Shown piece by piece: positions 21,598 to 29,964 of a stretch of 35,225 bases of DNA (position 1 is the stretch's first letter; the number at the start of each line of letters is the position of its first letter). The DNA is taken from positions 1 through 35,225 of the forward strand of contig JAFWMT010000005.1 of the NCBI GenBank assembly GCA_017545525.1. Reading direction: 5' to 3'. The notes under the pieces were generated by a model that was not told the origin of the DNA, ran no database searches, and saw only the letters and a program-made list of their open reading frames with translations. The stretch is from Candidatus Saccharimonadota bacterium (GTDB lineage Bacteria; Patescibacteriota; Saccharimonadia; Saccharimonadales; Saccharimonadaceae). Made by a program: the position numbers and the translations under genes.

Positions 21598-22246
21598 GGG
21601 ATATCATAAAATTGAAGGTGCTAGCCGCGCCTTCAATTTTGATTTTCGTGGTAAAACCGTTCTCGATATTGGTTCTTCTACCGGCGGTTTCACCGAATTC
21701 GCGTTAAATCACGGCGCGAAAAAAGTCATCGCTATCGAAAAGGGAACGAACCAAATGCAAAAACCCCTCCGTTTCGACCCCCATATCGATCTTCACGAAA
21801 AAACTGACATTTTTGAGGTTAAAATAATAGGATTACCTTCCGAGGGGATTCCGCAGTTGCTGCGAGGACATAGCGAGGAGCCCCGTGAAGACGGGCGCGA
21901 CGAGCGACCCGAGGAAGGTAATCCTATCATTTTAGATACAACTATCGATGTAGTTTTAGCCGACGTATCTTTTATTAGTCTGACTAAAATATTGGCATAC
22001 GCTAAACAGAACCTATCGAACCAAAATACCGATTTTTTGGTCATGTTAAAGCCTCAATTCGAAGCCAAACCCGAAGACCTGCATAAAGGCGTTGTTAAAA
22101 ACGAAAAAATCCGCCGCGAAATAATTAAAAATTTCGAATTTTGGCTTAAACAAAACGACTTTTTCATCATCAAAAAACACGACAACACTCTCACTGGCAA
22201 AACCGGTAATCGCGAACGTTTCTACTGGTTGAGAAAAGCAAAATAA
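21572..22246 (+). CDS. TlyA-like FtsJ-fold rRNA methyltransferase lacking the S4 domain, with a ~36-aa insertion
   Basis: TlyA proteins 2'-O-methylate 16S/23S rRNA. This 224-residue protein begins almost at the methyltransferase domain: KSRGYHKIEGASRAF, the SAM loop VLDIGSSTGGFTEFAL, AKKVIAIEKGTNQM, VVLADVSFISLTK, VMLKPQFEA and a C-terminal ERFYWL. The usual N-terminal S4 RNA-binding domain of about 60 residues is absent. Residues about 85-120 (IIGLPSEGIPQLLRGH..EEPREDGRDERPEEG) are not family sequence; they are encoded by palindromic element B (21823-21931) and keep the frame. The ATG at 21572 lies inside efp (26-nt overlap), and SRGYHK starts the family match 7 codons later. A TTG at 21548 is an alternative start. 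Likely cytoplasmic and translationally coupled to efp. Confidence 0.82.
   Translation: MPIANVKSRGYHKIEGASRAFNFDFRGKTVLDIGSSTGGFTEFALNHGAKKVIAIEKGTNQMQKPLRFDPHIDLHEKTDIFEVKIIGLPSEGIPQLLRGHSEEPREDGRDERPEEGNPIILDTTIDVVLADVSFISLTKILAYAKQNLSNQNTDFLVMLKPQFEAKPEDLHKGVVKNEKIRREIIKNFEFWLKQNDFFIIKKHDNTLTGKTGNRERFYWLRKAK
21823..21931. repeat. Palindromic element B, inserted in frame in the tlyA-like gene
   Basis: A 109-bp element. The outer inverted arms AATAATAGGATTACCTTCC (21823-21841) and GGAAGGTAATCCTATCATT (21913-21931) pair at 18 of 19 positions. The core runs from CGAGGG to CCCGAG (21841-21913), contains CGCAG-TTG-CTGCG, and shares 21878-21900 exactly with element A. The core has the same plus-strand orientation as A, but because the host genes face opposite ways the two copies are read on opposite strands relative to the core. 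Both are free of stops. Confidence 0.87.
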
Positions 22247-22261
22247 ATTAGTTGATTTTAT

Positions 22262-22290
22262 TTGACATTTTATTTTAAACCGCTTATAAT
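22262..22290 (+). promoter_or_regulatory. Consensus promoter of the pilM operon
   Basis: TTGACA (22262-22267), a 17-bp spacer, TATAAT (22285-22290), then 7 nt to the ATG at 22298. It has a full -35 and no TG extension, unlike the extended -10 promoters. Confidence 0.85.
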
Positions 22291-22297
22291 TATACGT

Positions 22298-23344
22298 ATG
22301 AACTTATTGCATGGCGTGGGCGATTTCTTCTCGCTTGATATCGGGACAAATTCGATGCGAATTGTACAACTTTCTGGCAGTGGCCAGCATGGTTGGACTC
22401 TTCAGAAATATGCTTACGTACCAATCGACCAAAAACTCACCCAGGATTCTTCTGATTTAGGTAAAAAACGCCTTGGCGAAGCTATTTTGGGTGCCGTAAA
22501 TCAAGCCGGCATTAAAACTAAAAATATGGCTCTCGGTCTTCCTGCGAGTAAGACTTTTACTTCGATTGTTGAAACCGAAACCTTGCCAGAAAAAGAATTG
22601 AAAAAATCCTTTAAGTACGAAATCGATAAATATGTACCGATGGCTATGAGCGATGCTAAAGCTGACTATGTTATTTTGGGCCCTAGTCCAAACGATCCCG
22701 CCAAAACCGAAGTTTTGGTTTCTTCTGTTGCAAAGGACTATGCCGAAGCTTCTATGGAAATGATTGAAAAAACTGGATTGAATATTGTTGCTATGGAACC
22801 CGAACCATTAGCTATGGCCCGCGCTCTTGCTGTTCCAGGCGCAATCGACGCTACCATGATTGTCGATTTTGGCGAAAAATCTACTGACCTTGTCATCGTC
22901 TTTAAAAACCAGCCTCGTCTCGTTCGCTCTATTCCAGGCGGTTTCGGCGTCTTAATCAAGGCAGTCGCAAACGGCCTCAATGTTCGCGAAGATCAATCTC
23001 GCCAATTCATCTTGAAGTTCGGTCTCGATGAGCACCAAGTCGAAGGCCAAGTCTTCAAAGTCTTAAACAGTCATCTTGATTCCTATGCCGCTGAACTTGC
23101 TAAATCCGTTCGTTTCTTCCAGACGAAATACCTAAATGGCAAAGTCGGTGGAATTGTTTTGACTGGTTATGCTGGCATGATTCCGCTTTTCGCTGAATTT
23201 ATCGAAGCAAAAACTCGTGTTCCAACCATGAAAGGTAACCCATGGCAACTCGTCCGCACGACGGCCGAGCAACAACGTGCGTTGCTTAGTGTCGCTAGCG
23301 AATTTGCTGTCGCAATTGGTTTATCAGAAAGGAGTAACGACTAA
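22298..23344 (+). CDS. pilM: Type IV pilus assembly protein PilM
   Basis: A 348-residue actin-like ATPase of the inner-membrane alignment complex; it sits in the cytoplasm and binds the N-terminal tail of PilN. ATPase motifs are FSLDIGTNSMRIVQL (phosphate 1), MIVDFGEKSTDLVIV (phosphate 2) and GGIVLTGYAGMIPLF (adenosine). ELKKSFKYEIDKYVPMAMSDA is the characteristic PilM helix region. The ATG is set by the promoter 7 nt upstream (leaderless) and by the family start; in-frame codons upstream lie in the promoter. Its stop shares one base with the pilN start (TAATG). Confidence 0.95.
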   Translation: MNLLHGVGDFFSLDIGTNSMRIVQLSGSGQHGWTLQKYAYVPIDQKLTQDSSDLGKKRLGEAILGAVNQAGIKTKNMALGLPASKTFTSIVETETLPEKELKKSFKYEIDKYVPMAMSDAKADYVILGPSPNDPAKTEVLVSSVAKDYAEASMEMIEKTGLNIVAMEPEPLAMARALAVPGAIDATMIVDFGEKSTDLVIVFKNQPRLVRSIPGGFGVLIKAVANGLNVREDQSRQFILKFGLDEHQVEGQVFKVLNSHLDSYAAELAKSVRFFQTKYLNGKVGGIVLTGYAGMIPLFAEFIEAKTRVPTMKGNPWQLVRTTAEQQRALLSVASEFAVAIGLSERSND

Positions 23345-24651
23345 TGGCTCGCGAAATTAACCTCGTCCCAGATATTAAAGGCGAGATGATTAAAACCCTG
23401 AAACTGCGCAATTTCATTTTCTTCCTTTGTATTGTCGTCGCTTGTGCCAGTGTCGGCGTAACTCTGTTTTTCGGCTTAATCGTAGGCGGTCAACAAATGG
23501 CGCTCGATGGTAAAAAAGCTACACTTAATACGCTTTCTGACAAGTTAAATTCATATAGTGATTTAAATGATTTTCTCACCATTAAAGACCAACTCGGCGA
23601 CATCTCTACATTATCAAACAATAAGAAAGTTCTTTCACGCACATTCGATATTCTCTCCGCCCTTATTCCAACCGGCGCTGACACCATTACTATTTCTGAA
23701 TTAAATGTCAACCTTGCCAGCGAACAGCCTACTTTCACTTTCGATGCTCAAGCTAACGCTGGCAAAGAACCTTTCATTGATTACAATGTTCTTGATGCTT
23801 TCAAAAAGAGTATGCAATATATGCGCTACGATTATGGCAATTATGTTGATAAAGAAGGGAACATTATCCCAGCTTATTGCATGATTGAATCTGGAAGCGA
23901 TGGCTCTCTCTTCAACGATGGCGCCAATAATATCTATGCTTTCTGGACCATTGACGCTGACGGTTGCAACCCCGCAAAATCAAACACAGATTCTAACGAA
24001 AGTAATAAGGAATCCACAGATAATTCCGACAAAAAAGCCGAAAGCAATACCGAAGAAAAATCTTCTACCTCAGATGGCTACACTCGCGAAGATTATGAAG
24101 GTCAACAAGTCGTTCGCATTTGGCGTACACCACAATTCAAAGAATGGTATAAAGAAACTCAAACCAAAGGTAAACCTTACATGAGCCTAGATGGAGCAAT
24201 TTCTGGTGTTCCACACTTCGAAAGTGCTTGTATCAAATACACCGGCGAAAAATCTTCAGATAAAGCTGATATCAAATGGGGTTATTTGAACGAAAACTGT
24301 CTACTTGTTCCTGCTGGCGTTGACGGCATCAGTATTTCCGATTCATCTAACGGCCGTGGTGCTTCCGATGAGTTAGTTCTCCGTTTCTCTGCAACTATCG
24401 CTCTGAACCCCGCTGTTTATTCCTTCGCTAACCACCATGTCATTGCTATTCCGCCTTCCGGCCGTCATAATGTAACCGATTCTTATGTCCAAATTCAGGC
24501 CATGTTCGGTGAACGCGCCGCCGATTGCGATCCTAATGATTCTGCTTGCAATTCTTCTACTAATTCCGGCGAAGATGGTTCTAATTCCGATTCTGGTTCA
24601 AATAATTCTAACACCAACGATGGTACAAATGGAGGAAAACAAAATGGCTAA
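23344..24651 (+). CDS. pilN: PilN-like type IV pilus membrane protein with long acidic/Ser-rich insert
   Basis: A 435-residue protein. It begins MAREINLVPDIKGEM, the PilM-binding INLLP-type motif, followed by one membrane segment (residues about 22-48) and a periplasm-side helix (KKATLNTLSDKLNSYSDL). Standard PilN is about 200 aa. Here the distal half is extended with a Ser/Asn/Glu-rich region (residues about 215-245), four Cys residues and an Asn/Gly/Ser tail. It is probably an envelope component that aligns the pilus machine. Position directly after pilM (TAATG overlap) supports the call. The end overlaps the next gene by 8 nt. Confidence 0.88.
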   Translation: MAREINLVPDIKGEMIKTLKLRNFIFFLCIVVACASVGVTLFFGLIVGGQQMALDGKKATLNTLSDKLNSYSDLNDFLTIKDQLGDISTLSNNKKVLSRTFDILSALIPTGADTITISELNVNLASEQPTFTFDAQANAGKEPFIDYNVLDAFKKSMQYMRYDYGNYVDKEGNIIPAYCMIESGSDGSLFNDGANNIYAFWTIDADGCNPAKSNTDSNESNKESTDNSDKKAESNTEEKSSTSDGYTREDYEGQQVVRIWRTPQFKEWYKETQTKGKPYMSLDGAISGVPHFESACIKYTGEKSSDKADIKWGYLNENCLLVPAGVDGISISDSSNGRGASDELVLRFSATIALNPAVYSFANHHVIAIPPSGRHNVTDSYVQIQAMFGERAADCDPNDSACNSSTNSGEDGSNSDSGSNNSNTNDGTNGGKQNG

Positions 24652-25516
24652 AGAAGTTGCAATTGGCAAACGCGCAAAAATTTCCGAAGCCCAACAATAC
24701 ATGTTGTTGTCCGTTCTTGGTGCCGCAATTTTTCTAGGTGCTGCCATTTCTCTCGTGCTCCATTTTATCAAGCAAATTTCCTTTAACGCTGAAGTAATTA
24801 TGGCCGAAGATGAATCCATCGTTGCTTATTCAAATATCATTAAATCTACTGGTATTTGTAAAAGCCCAAGTGGCTCGGTTTACAACGAAAATGAGCTTAA
24901 AAGCTGCGATCCAGACAGCATTGAAGTTTCTGAAATCCCAGGCACACTCCGTGCAAATATCTTAACTACGCTCGCTGCCAACAAAGCCTTAAACTCCGTT
25001 CAGAAAGAAGATGATTCTAGTTGTCTCAACCCGAACACCGGTAAAAATTTTACCTACAAAGAGCTTAACGAAATTTACCAAAAAGCAAGAGGCAGTGCAG
25101 AACTTCAAAACGCCAGTAATTTAATTAAGAGCTGTTCTGCTTTGCGTGTTATTCCAGATGCTTTACCAGCTTACAAAAACGAAGAGGCTTTGCTCGCGAG
25201 CTTGAATAAATTATTCATTGTTTCTAACTGGGAGCCTGAATCGCTCAGCCCGAGTGGCTCGACTTCATCTTCTTCTCTCGCTACTAATCTTAATACCATT
25301 TCCGTTTCTCTATCAATCGAGGCTGACTCCGGTACGACTATGAACGTATTAAACAACATCGAACGTTCTATTCGCGAATTCGATATTGAACGTGCTACTA
25401 TCGAATGGAGCGGCGATAGCGAACTCACTCTTCGTGCCCAAGCTACCGCCTATTATATGAACGAATCTTCTATTACCGAAACTACACAAACTATTAAAGC
25501 AGAGGAGAATAAATAA
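24644..25516 (+). CDS. pilO: PilO-like type IV pilus alignment protein
   Basis: A 290-residue protein with a short cytoplasmic head (MAKEVAIGKRAKISEAQQYM), one membrane segment (residues about 20-45) and an exterior domain. The C-terminal strand-helix pattern (TISVSLSIEADSGTTMNVLNNIERSIREFDIERATIEWSG split by a turn) fits the ferredoxin-like fold of PilO. Sequence identity to PilO is low, so the call rests on topology and on its place after pilN. The ATG at 24644 is chosen because GGAGG lies about 8 nt upstream. An earlier start would run the gene far into pilN. Confidence 0.75.
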   Translation: MAKEVAIGKRAKISEAQQYMLLSVLGAAIFLGAAISLVLHFIKQISFNAEVIMAEDESIVAYSNIIKSTGICKSPSGSVYNENELKSCDPDSIEVSEIPGTLRANILTTLAANKALNSVQKEDDSSCLNPNTGKNFTYKELNEIYQKARGSAELQNASNLIKSCSALRVIPDALPAYKNEEALLASLNKLFIVSNWEPESLSPSGSTSSSSLATNLNTISVSLSIEADSGTTMNVLNNIERSIREFDIERATIEWSGDSELTLRAQATAYYMNESSITETTQTIKAEENK

Positions 25517-25519
25517 AAT

Positions 25520-25804
25520 ATGAAAACAGATTTAGCTAGTGCAATCGGAGCCGCCATTGCGGGTATTCTTCTCGCCTATTTCATCACTAACCTCTTTATT
25601 CCGAAAATCGAAGATGTTACCTATAAGACCGTCGAGGGAACCATCACAACCGAACTTACCGATCCTAATGTCGAAGTTTTCAATTATAAGGCTCTCAATC
25701 CTACCGTTGAAGTTTACGTTGGTGATTGTGAAAACTACGACAATGATGCCGGGGTCTGTCTTGACGATGTTTCCGGAGGTGACTCTGGCCAGGAGAACAA
25801 CTAA
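25520..25804 (+). CDS. Small single-pass membrane protein of the pilus locus, 94 aa
   Basis: The product has an N-terminal membrane segment (residues about 6-28, AIGAAIAGILLAYFITNLFI), then an acidic exterior part with VEGTITTELTDPNVEVFNYKAL (split here at the turn) and VEVYVGDCENYDNDAGVC. It could occupy the place of PilP, but it has no lipobox and no clear PilP homology. The gap from pilO is 3 nt, and its stop shares a base with the pilB start (TAATG). It is therefore co-translated with the pilus genes. Confidence 0.75.
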   Translation: MKTDLASAIGAAIAGILLAYFITNLFIPKIEDVTYKTVEGTITTELTDPNVEVFNYKALNPTVEVYVGDCENYDNDAGVCLDDVSGGDSGQENN

Positions 25805-27564
25805 TGGCTCTTCTAACTAAAGATGCCGAGGAAAGAATCATTAATCTCCTCTTAAGTGAGGGTTTAGCTGACCAGAACCTAGTTTATACCATCAAGCAAG
25901 AAGCCGAAATGAACGATAAACCAGTTCTTACCGAGCTAATTAATCGTAAAATTATCAGCGACGACATGGTTGCTCACGCTACTGCAATTATCATTGGTGT
26001 CCCGTATGTCGAGCTAAAAAATATCACTATCGACCAAGACACCCTTGCAAGAATCCCAGGCGATGCTTCCGCCCGCGTGCTTGCCATTCCTCTCGGTGAA
26101 AAAGACGGTATGTTAAATGTCGCTATGGTTGACGTAACCAACGTTCAAGCTACTGACTACCTTTCGAATCTTATTAACCAACCTATTCGTGTCTGGATGT
26201 CATCCGAACGTGGTATTCGCGAAATGCTCGAACAGTATCATGGTGATTTTTCAGGTGTCAAAGAAGCTGTTCGCGAGACCGACGAAGAAGCCGCCGAAGC
26301 TCAAAGCAATGTCAAAACCATTGTCCAAGATTCGCCTATCTCGAAGGCCCTTACTACGATTTTAAGTTATGCTGCAAAAACGAAAGCTTCCGATATCCAT
26401 ATCGAACCGCTCGAAGACTCGCTTATCATTCGTTGTCGTGTCGATGGTGTCTTAAGAAAGATCATGGAATTACCAAAAACCGTCGCTCCTGCGCTTGTTT
26501 CTCGTATTAAAATCTTAAGTAATCTAAAAATCGACGAACATCGTATCCCCCAAGATGGCCAGTTTACCGTACTTGTTGATGACCAAGAAATCGACCTCCG
26601 TATTGCTATTTCTCCAGTTACCTGGGGCGAGCAGGTTGTCATTCGTCTTCTCGATAAAACTGGCGTTTCCATGGAAATTGAAAAAATGGGCATGAGCGGT
26701 CGTGCTCTTCGCGATGTTTTGGAAGGTATTAAGAAGCCTAATGGTATGATTCTAACTTCGGGTCCTACCGGTTCTGGTAAATCTACTACTTTATATGCTT
26801 TAATCCAGCAAATTAAATCTGAAGAAATTAACATCGTTACCTTGGAAGATCCGGTCGAATATAAAATGGATGGCATTAACCAAATTCAGGTTAACGTCGA
26901 CGCCGGTCTTACTTTCGCCTCTGGCCTTCGTAGTATTTTGCGTCAAGATCCTGACGTAGTCATGGTTGGGGAGATTCGTGACTCCGAAACTGCCGGACTT
27001 GCTGTCCAGGCTGCTCTTACTGGCCACCTCGTCTTCAGCACCCTCCACACCAACTCTGCCGCCGGTATTCTTCCACGTCTTCTTGATATGGGTATCGAAC
27101 CATTCCTACTTGCTTCGACTTTAAACGTCGTCATCGGTCAGCGTCTTGTGCGTCGCATTACCGAAAAAAGGGAAATGTATAAATCTACCGAAATCGAAAC
27201 CGAAGGCATCAACGAAATCGTTGGTAATCTCTTACCGAAAGATAAGGATTCCGTTGCCGAAGTGAGTGAAGACCTCGGTTATTCAGGTCTCCCAGTTAAA
27301 AACGATGATTATTATATGCTAGCTCGTGGGATGAATTCAAAAGAGACTCCAGGCGGTTATTCTGGACGCGCTGGTCTTTACGAGACTATTGTGGTTGATG
27401 AGGATATCCAGAAAAAGATTATTGAACATGCTACAGCTAATGACATTATGCGTCTTGCGAAGACCAAAGGCACCGTCACCATGCGTCAGGACGGCATCCT
27501 TAAGGTTCTATCAGGTATAACATCAATGGAGGAGGTCAACAGGGTTGCGAGCGATCTATCGTAA
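25804..27564 (+). CDS. pilB: Type IV pilus extension ATPase PilB/GspE
   Basis: A 586-residue hexameric ATPase that powers pilus growth. The N-terminal GspE-N domain (residues 1-150) includes LTELINRKIISDDMVAHATA. The motor has the KASDIHIEP block, Walker A GPTGSGKST at 320-328, the Asp box VTLEDPVEYKMDGINQIQVN, Walker B DPDVVMVGEIRD and the His box STLHTNSA. The usual zinc tetracysteine between the QRLVRR block and GYSGRAGLYE is missing. The stretch is about 90 residues long, acidic, and has no Cys. It starts by overlap with the preceding stop. Confidence 0.97.
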   Translation: MALLTKDAEERIINLLLSEGLADQNLVYTIKQEAEMNDKPVLTELINRKIISDDMVAHATAIIIGVPYVELKNITIDQDTLARIPGDASARVLAIPLGEKDGMLNVAMVDVTNVQATDYLSNLINQPIRVWMSSERGIREMLEQYHGDFSGVKEAVRETDEEAAEAQSNVKTIVQDSPISKALTTILSYAAKTKASDIHIEPLEDSLIIRCRVDGVLRKIMELPKTVAPALVSRIKILSNLKIDEHRIPQDGQFTVLVDDQEIDLRIAISPVTWGEQVVIRLLDKTGVSMEIEKMGMSGRALRDVLEGIKKPNGMILTSGPTGSGKSTTLYALIQQIKSEEINIVTLEDPVEYKMDGINQIQVNVDAGLTFASGLRSILRQDPDVVMVGEIRDSETAGLAVQAALTGHLVFSTLHTNSAAGILPRLLDMGIEPFLLASTLNVVIGQRLVRRITEKREMYKSTEIETEGINEIVGNLLPKDKDSVAEVSEDLGYSGLPVKNDDYYMLARGMNSKETPGGYSGRAGLYETIVVDEDIQKKIIEHATANDIMRLAKTKGTVTMRQDGILKVLSGITSMEEVNRVASDLS

Positions 27565-27573
27565 TTCCCGTGA

Positions 27574-27579
27574 TATAAT
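27574..27579 (+). promoter_or_regulatory. Extended -10 of leaderless pilT
   Basis: TGATATAAT, 6 nt, ATG (27586), right after the pilB stop. Retraction can thus be expressed apart from the upstream operon. Confidence 0.65.
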
Positions 27580-27585
27580 ATAACT

Positions 27586-28680
27586 ATGGAAAACAGTGGG
27601 CAATCTAATACAACAAACAACATCCCGAAAATCGAAAATCTTCTCGAAGAATGTATTCGTCGCAATGCTTCTGACCTTCATCTTCAGTATGGTCTTCCGC
27701 CAATTTTGCGTGTCGACGGTGTCCTTACCCCAGTTGCTGGTACAGTCACTTTAAACGAAGAACTTGTCCGCAGTTTGATTTTTGCTACTCTCGACGAAGA
27801 ACAACAAAAAATTCTCATGAAAGACAAGGAATTCGACTATTCTTTCGCCTTCGGTGACATCGCTCGTTTTCGCGTTAACGCTTTTCATGAACGTGGCAAA
27901 CTTGCTGCCGCTTTCCGTCTAATTCCGAATCAAATTAAAAACATCAATGATCTCGGTATGCCTGCCATTGTCGAAACCTTTGCTGAATTCCCGCGTGGTC
28001 TCGTTCTCGTTACTGGTCCGACCGGTTCCGGTAAATCTACTACCCTTGCCGCTCTTGTCGATAAGATTAACCGTGAGAAATCTACGCATATTATTACTAT
28101 TGAAGATCCAATCGAGTTTACTCATAAATCTGAACGCTCCGTTATTGCTCAACGCGAGGTTCATTACGATACCTTTAGCTTCGCTGCTGCTCTTCGCTCC
28201 GTTCTACGTGAAGACCCGGACGTCGTTTTAATTGGCGAGATGCGTGATCTTGAAACCATTCAGGCTGCGATTACTATCGCTGAAACTGGCCACCTCGTTT
28301 TCGCTACTCTGCATACGAACTCCGCTGCTCAATCAATTGACCGTATGATTGACGTTTTCCCGTCTCACCAACAGCCTCAAGTTCGTACTCAGCTTTCGAA
28401 TATGCTCATGGCCGTTTGCGCCCAGCGTCTCGTTCCAGCTATTGGCGGTGGTCGTGTCGTTGCCGCTGAAATTATGATTGCCAACTCTGCTATCCGCTCT
28501 CTTATCCGTGATGGGAAAACTCACCAAATTGATACCGCTATTCAGACTGGTGCTGACCAAGGCATGCAGACCATGGACCGCACCCTCGCTAAACTTGTCC
28601 AAACTGGTGTGATTACTTACGATTCCGCTCGCGAATATGCTGTCGATTTAATTGAATTTAACCGGTTAGTAAAGGGCTAA
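27586..28680 (+). CDS. pilT: Type IV pilus retraction ATPase PilT
   Basis: A 364-residue PilT. It has the N-terminal RNASDLHLQYGLPPILRVDG, Walker A GPTGSGKST at 144-152, the Asp box TIEDPIEFTH, Walker B DPDVVLIGEMRD, the His box ATLHTNSAAQS and the C-terminal AIRSLIRDGK, the PilT-specific AIRNLIRE-type motif required for retraction. Length is standard (about 345-370). Twitching and DNA uptake are known roles of the family. It ends 1 nt before pilC. Confidence 0.97.
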   Translation: MENSGQSNTTNNIPKIENLLEECIRRNASDLHLQYGLPPILRVDGVLTPVAGTVTLNEELVRSLIFATLDEEQQKILMKDKEFDYSFAFGDIARFRVNAFHERGKLAAAFRLIPNQIKNINDLGMPAIVETFAEFPRGLVLVTGPTGSGKSTTLAALVDKINREKSTHIITIEDPIEFTHKSERSVIAQREVHYDTFSFAAALRSVLREDPDVVLIGEMRDLETIQAAITIAETGHLVFATLHTNSAAQSIDRMIDVFPSHQQPQVRTQLSNMLMAVCAQRLVPAIGGGRVVAAEIMIANSAIRSLIRDGKTHQIDTAIQTGADQGMQTMDRTLAKLVQTGVITYDSAREYAVDLIEFNRLVKG

Positions 28681-28681
28681 A

Positions 28682-29887
28682 ATGAAGCGGTTCAACTATA
28701 AAGCGAAAGAGAAGGACACCGGAAAGCTCGTCAAAGGCTCTATCCAAGCCGAAAACGAGCAAATCGCTGGCCGTCTTCTTATCGACCAGGGCTACATTCC
28801 CCAAACCGTCGTCGAAGAGGGAACTGGTCTTTTCGGCGGCAAAGGTCATGTTACCGGAAAAGATCGCATTATGTTCACTCGCCAGCTCGCGACCCTAATT
28901 GGTGCCGGACTTCCGCTTGCTACTTCGCTTCGTACCGTTGCCGAACAGACCCAAGCCAAAGCCATGAAAACTATCGTCGAAGAAATCCTCACTAACGTTG
29001 AATCCGGTCGTACGCTTTTCGACTCTTTCTCCCAGTATCCCGATGTCTTTAATGGTGTCTATCTCGCTTTGATTAAAGCTGGTGAGACCTCCGGTACTCT
29101 CGATATGGCCTTAAAACGTCTCGCTGACCAGGAAGAAAAAGACGCCGCCATGCTTAGCAAAATTAGGGGCGCACTTGTCTATCCGGCTATTATTCTTGTC
29201 GTTATTATCGCTGTTTTGGCCTTCATGATGATCATGGTTGTTCCGCAGGTCAAGAATCTCTACGAAGATATGGGCGAGGAATTACCAGGCTTAACGCAAT
29301 TTCTCGTCGGTATTTCCGATTTCTTTGCCGAATTTTGGTGGCTCGTCCTTATGATTATCGGCGCTATCGTCGGCGCTCTCTGGTATGCTGTTAAGAAAAC
29401 TCCTGTTGGTCGCAAAACCGCTGACACCTTTAAAATTCATGTGCCTATCTTTGGCGGCCTCTTTCGGAAGCTTTACGTTTCGCGTTTCGCTCGCACTGCC
29501 GAAATGATGCTTGCCACTGGCGTTCCGATGCTTGATTCCATCAAAATCGCTATCGACTCGACCTCAAACGTCGTGGTTGAGGAAGAATATTCAAAATCTC
29601 TCGAAATTATTAAAGGTGGCAAACCGCTTTCAGAATCTTTAAAGGATAGAAACTATATGCTTCCGCTCGTCCCCCAAATGGCTTCTATCGGCGAGGAATC
29701 CGGCAAAATCGATGAAATGCTTGGTAAAGCCGCCCAAGTTTACGAAAACGAACTTGACGAACAGATTAATAGCATTTCTACCATGATTGAACCTATCCTC
29801 ATGGTTATCATGGCCGGCCTCATCGGCGTCGTGGTTGGCGGTACTCTTCTCCCGATTTACTCCCTTGTCAATGCCGTCGCCGTCTAA
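28682..29887 (+). CDS. pilC: Type IV pilus inner-membrane platform protein PilC/GspF
   Basis: A 401-residue protein with two GspF domains. MKRFNYKAKEKDTGKLVKGS is the standard opening. ITFTRQLATLI-type (here RIMFTRQLATLIGAGLPLA) and the second-copy RFARTAEMMLATGVPMLDS mark each domain. About three membrane segments lie at residues about 160-185, 215-240 and 370-395. It anchors the ATPases to the growing pilus. It starts 1 nt after the pilT stop and is the last gene before a strong bidirectional terminator. Confidence 0.97.
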   Translation: MKRFNYKAKEKDTGKLVKGSIQAENEQIAGRLLIDQGYIPQTVVEEGTGLFGGKGHVTGKDRIMFTRQLATLIGAGLPLATSLRTVAEQTQAKAMKTIVEEILTNVESGRTLFDSFSQYPDVFNGVYLALIKAGETSGTLDMALKRLADQEEKDAAMLSKIRGALVYPAIILVVIIAVLAFMMIMVVPQVKNLYEDMGEELPGLTQFLVGISDFFAEFWWLVLMIIGAIVGALWYAVKKTPVGRKTADTFKIHVPIFGGLFRKLYVSRFARTAEMMLATGVPMLDSIKIAIDSTSNVVVEEEYSKSLEIIKGGKPLSESLKDRNYMLPLVPQMASIGEESGKIDEMLGKAAQVYENELDEQINSISTMIEPILMVIMAGLIGVVVGGTLLPIYSLVNAVAV

Positions 29888-29917
29888 AAAGGGAATTAAA
29901 GATTCTATTAAACTGTT

Positions 29918-29951
29918 AATAAAAATACTCCCGCGAGGGAGTATTTTTATT
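29918..29951. terminator. Bidirectional terminator between pilC and the first pilin gene
   Basis: A perfect 15-bp inverted repeat (AATAAAAATACTCCC / GGGAGTATTTTTATT) with a GCGA loop gives T runs on both strands. It therefore ends pilC and the convergent pilin gene. Confidence 0.92.
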
Positions 29952-29964
29952 GGCTTAGCTAATT

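Noticed and set aside
21793-22044. 83-codon minus-strand frame across element B
   Set aside because: It arises because the GC-rich element lacks stops on both strands; the plus-strand methyltransferase motifs are real.
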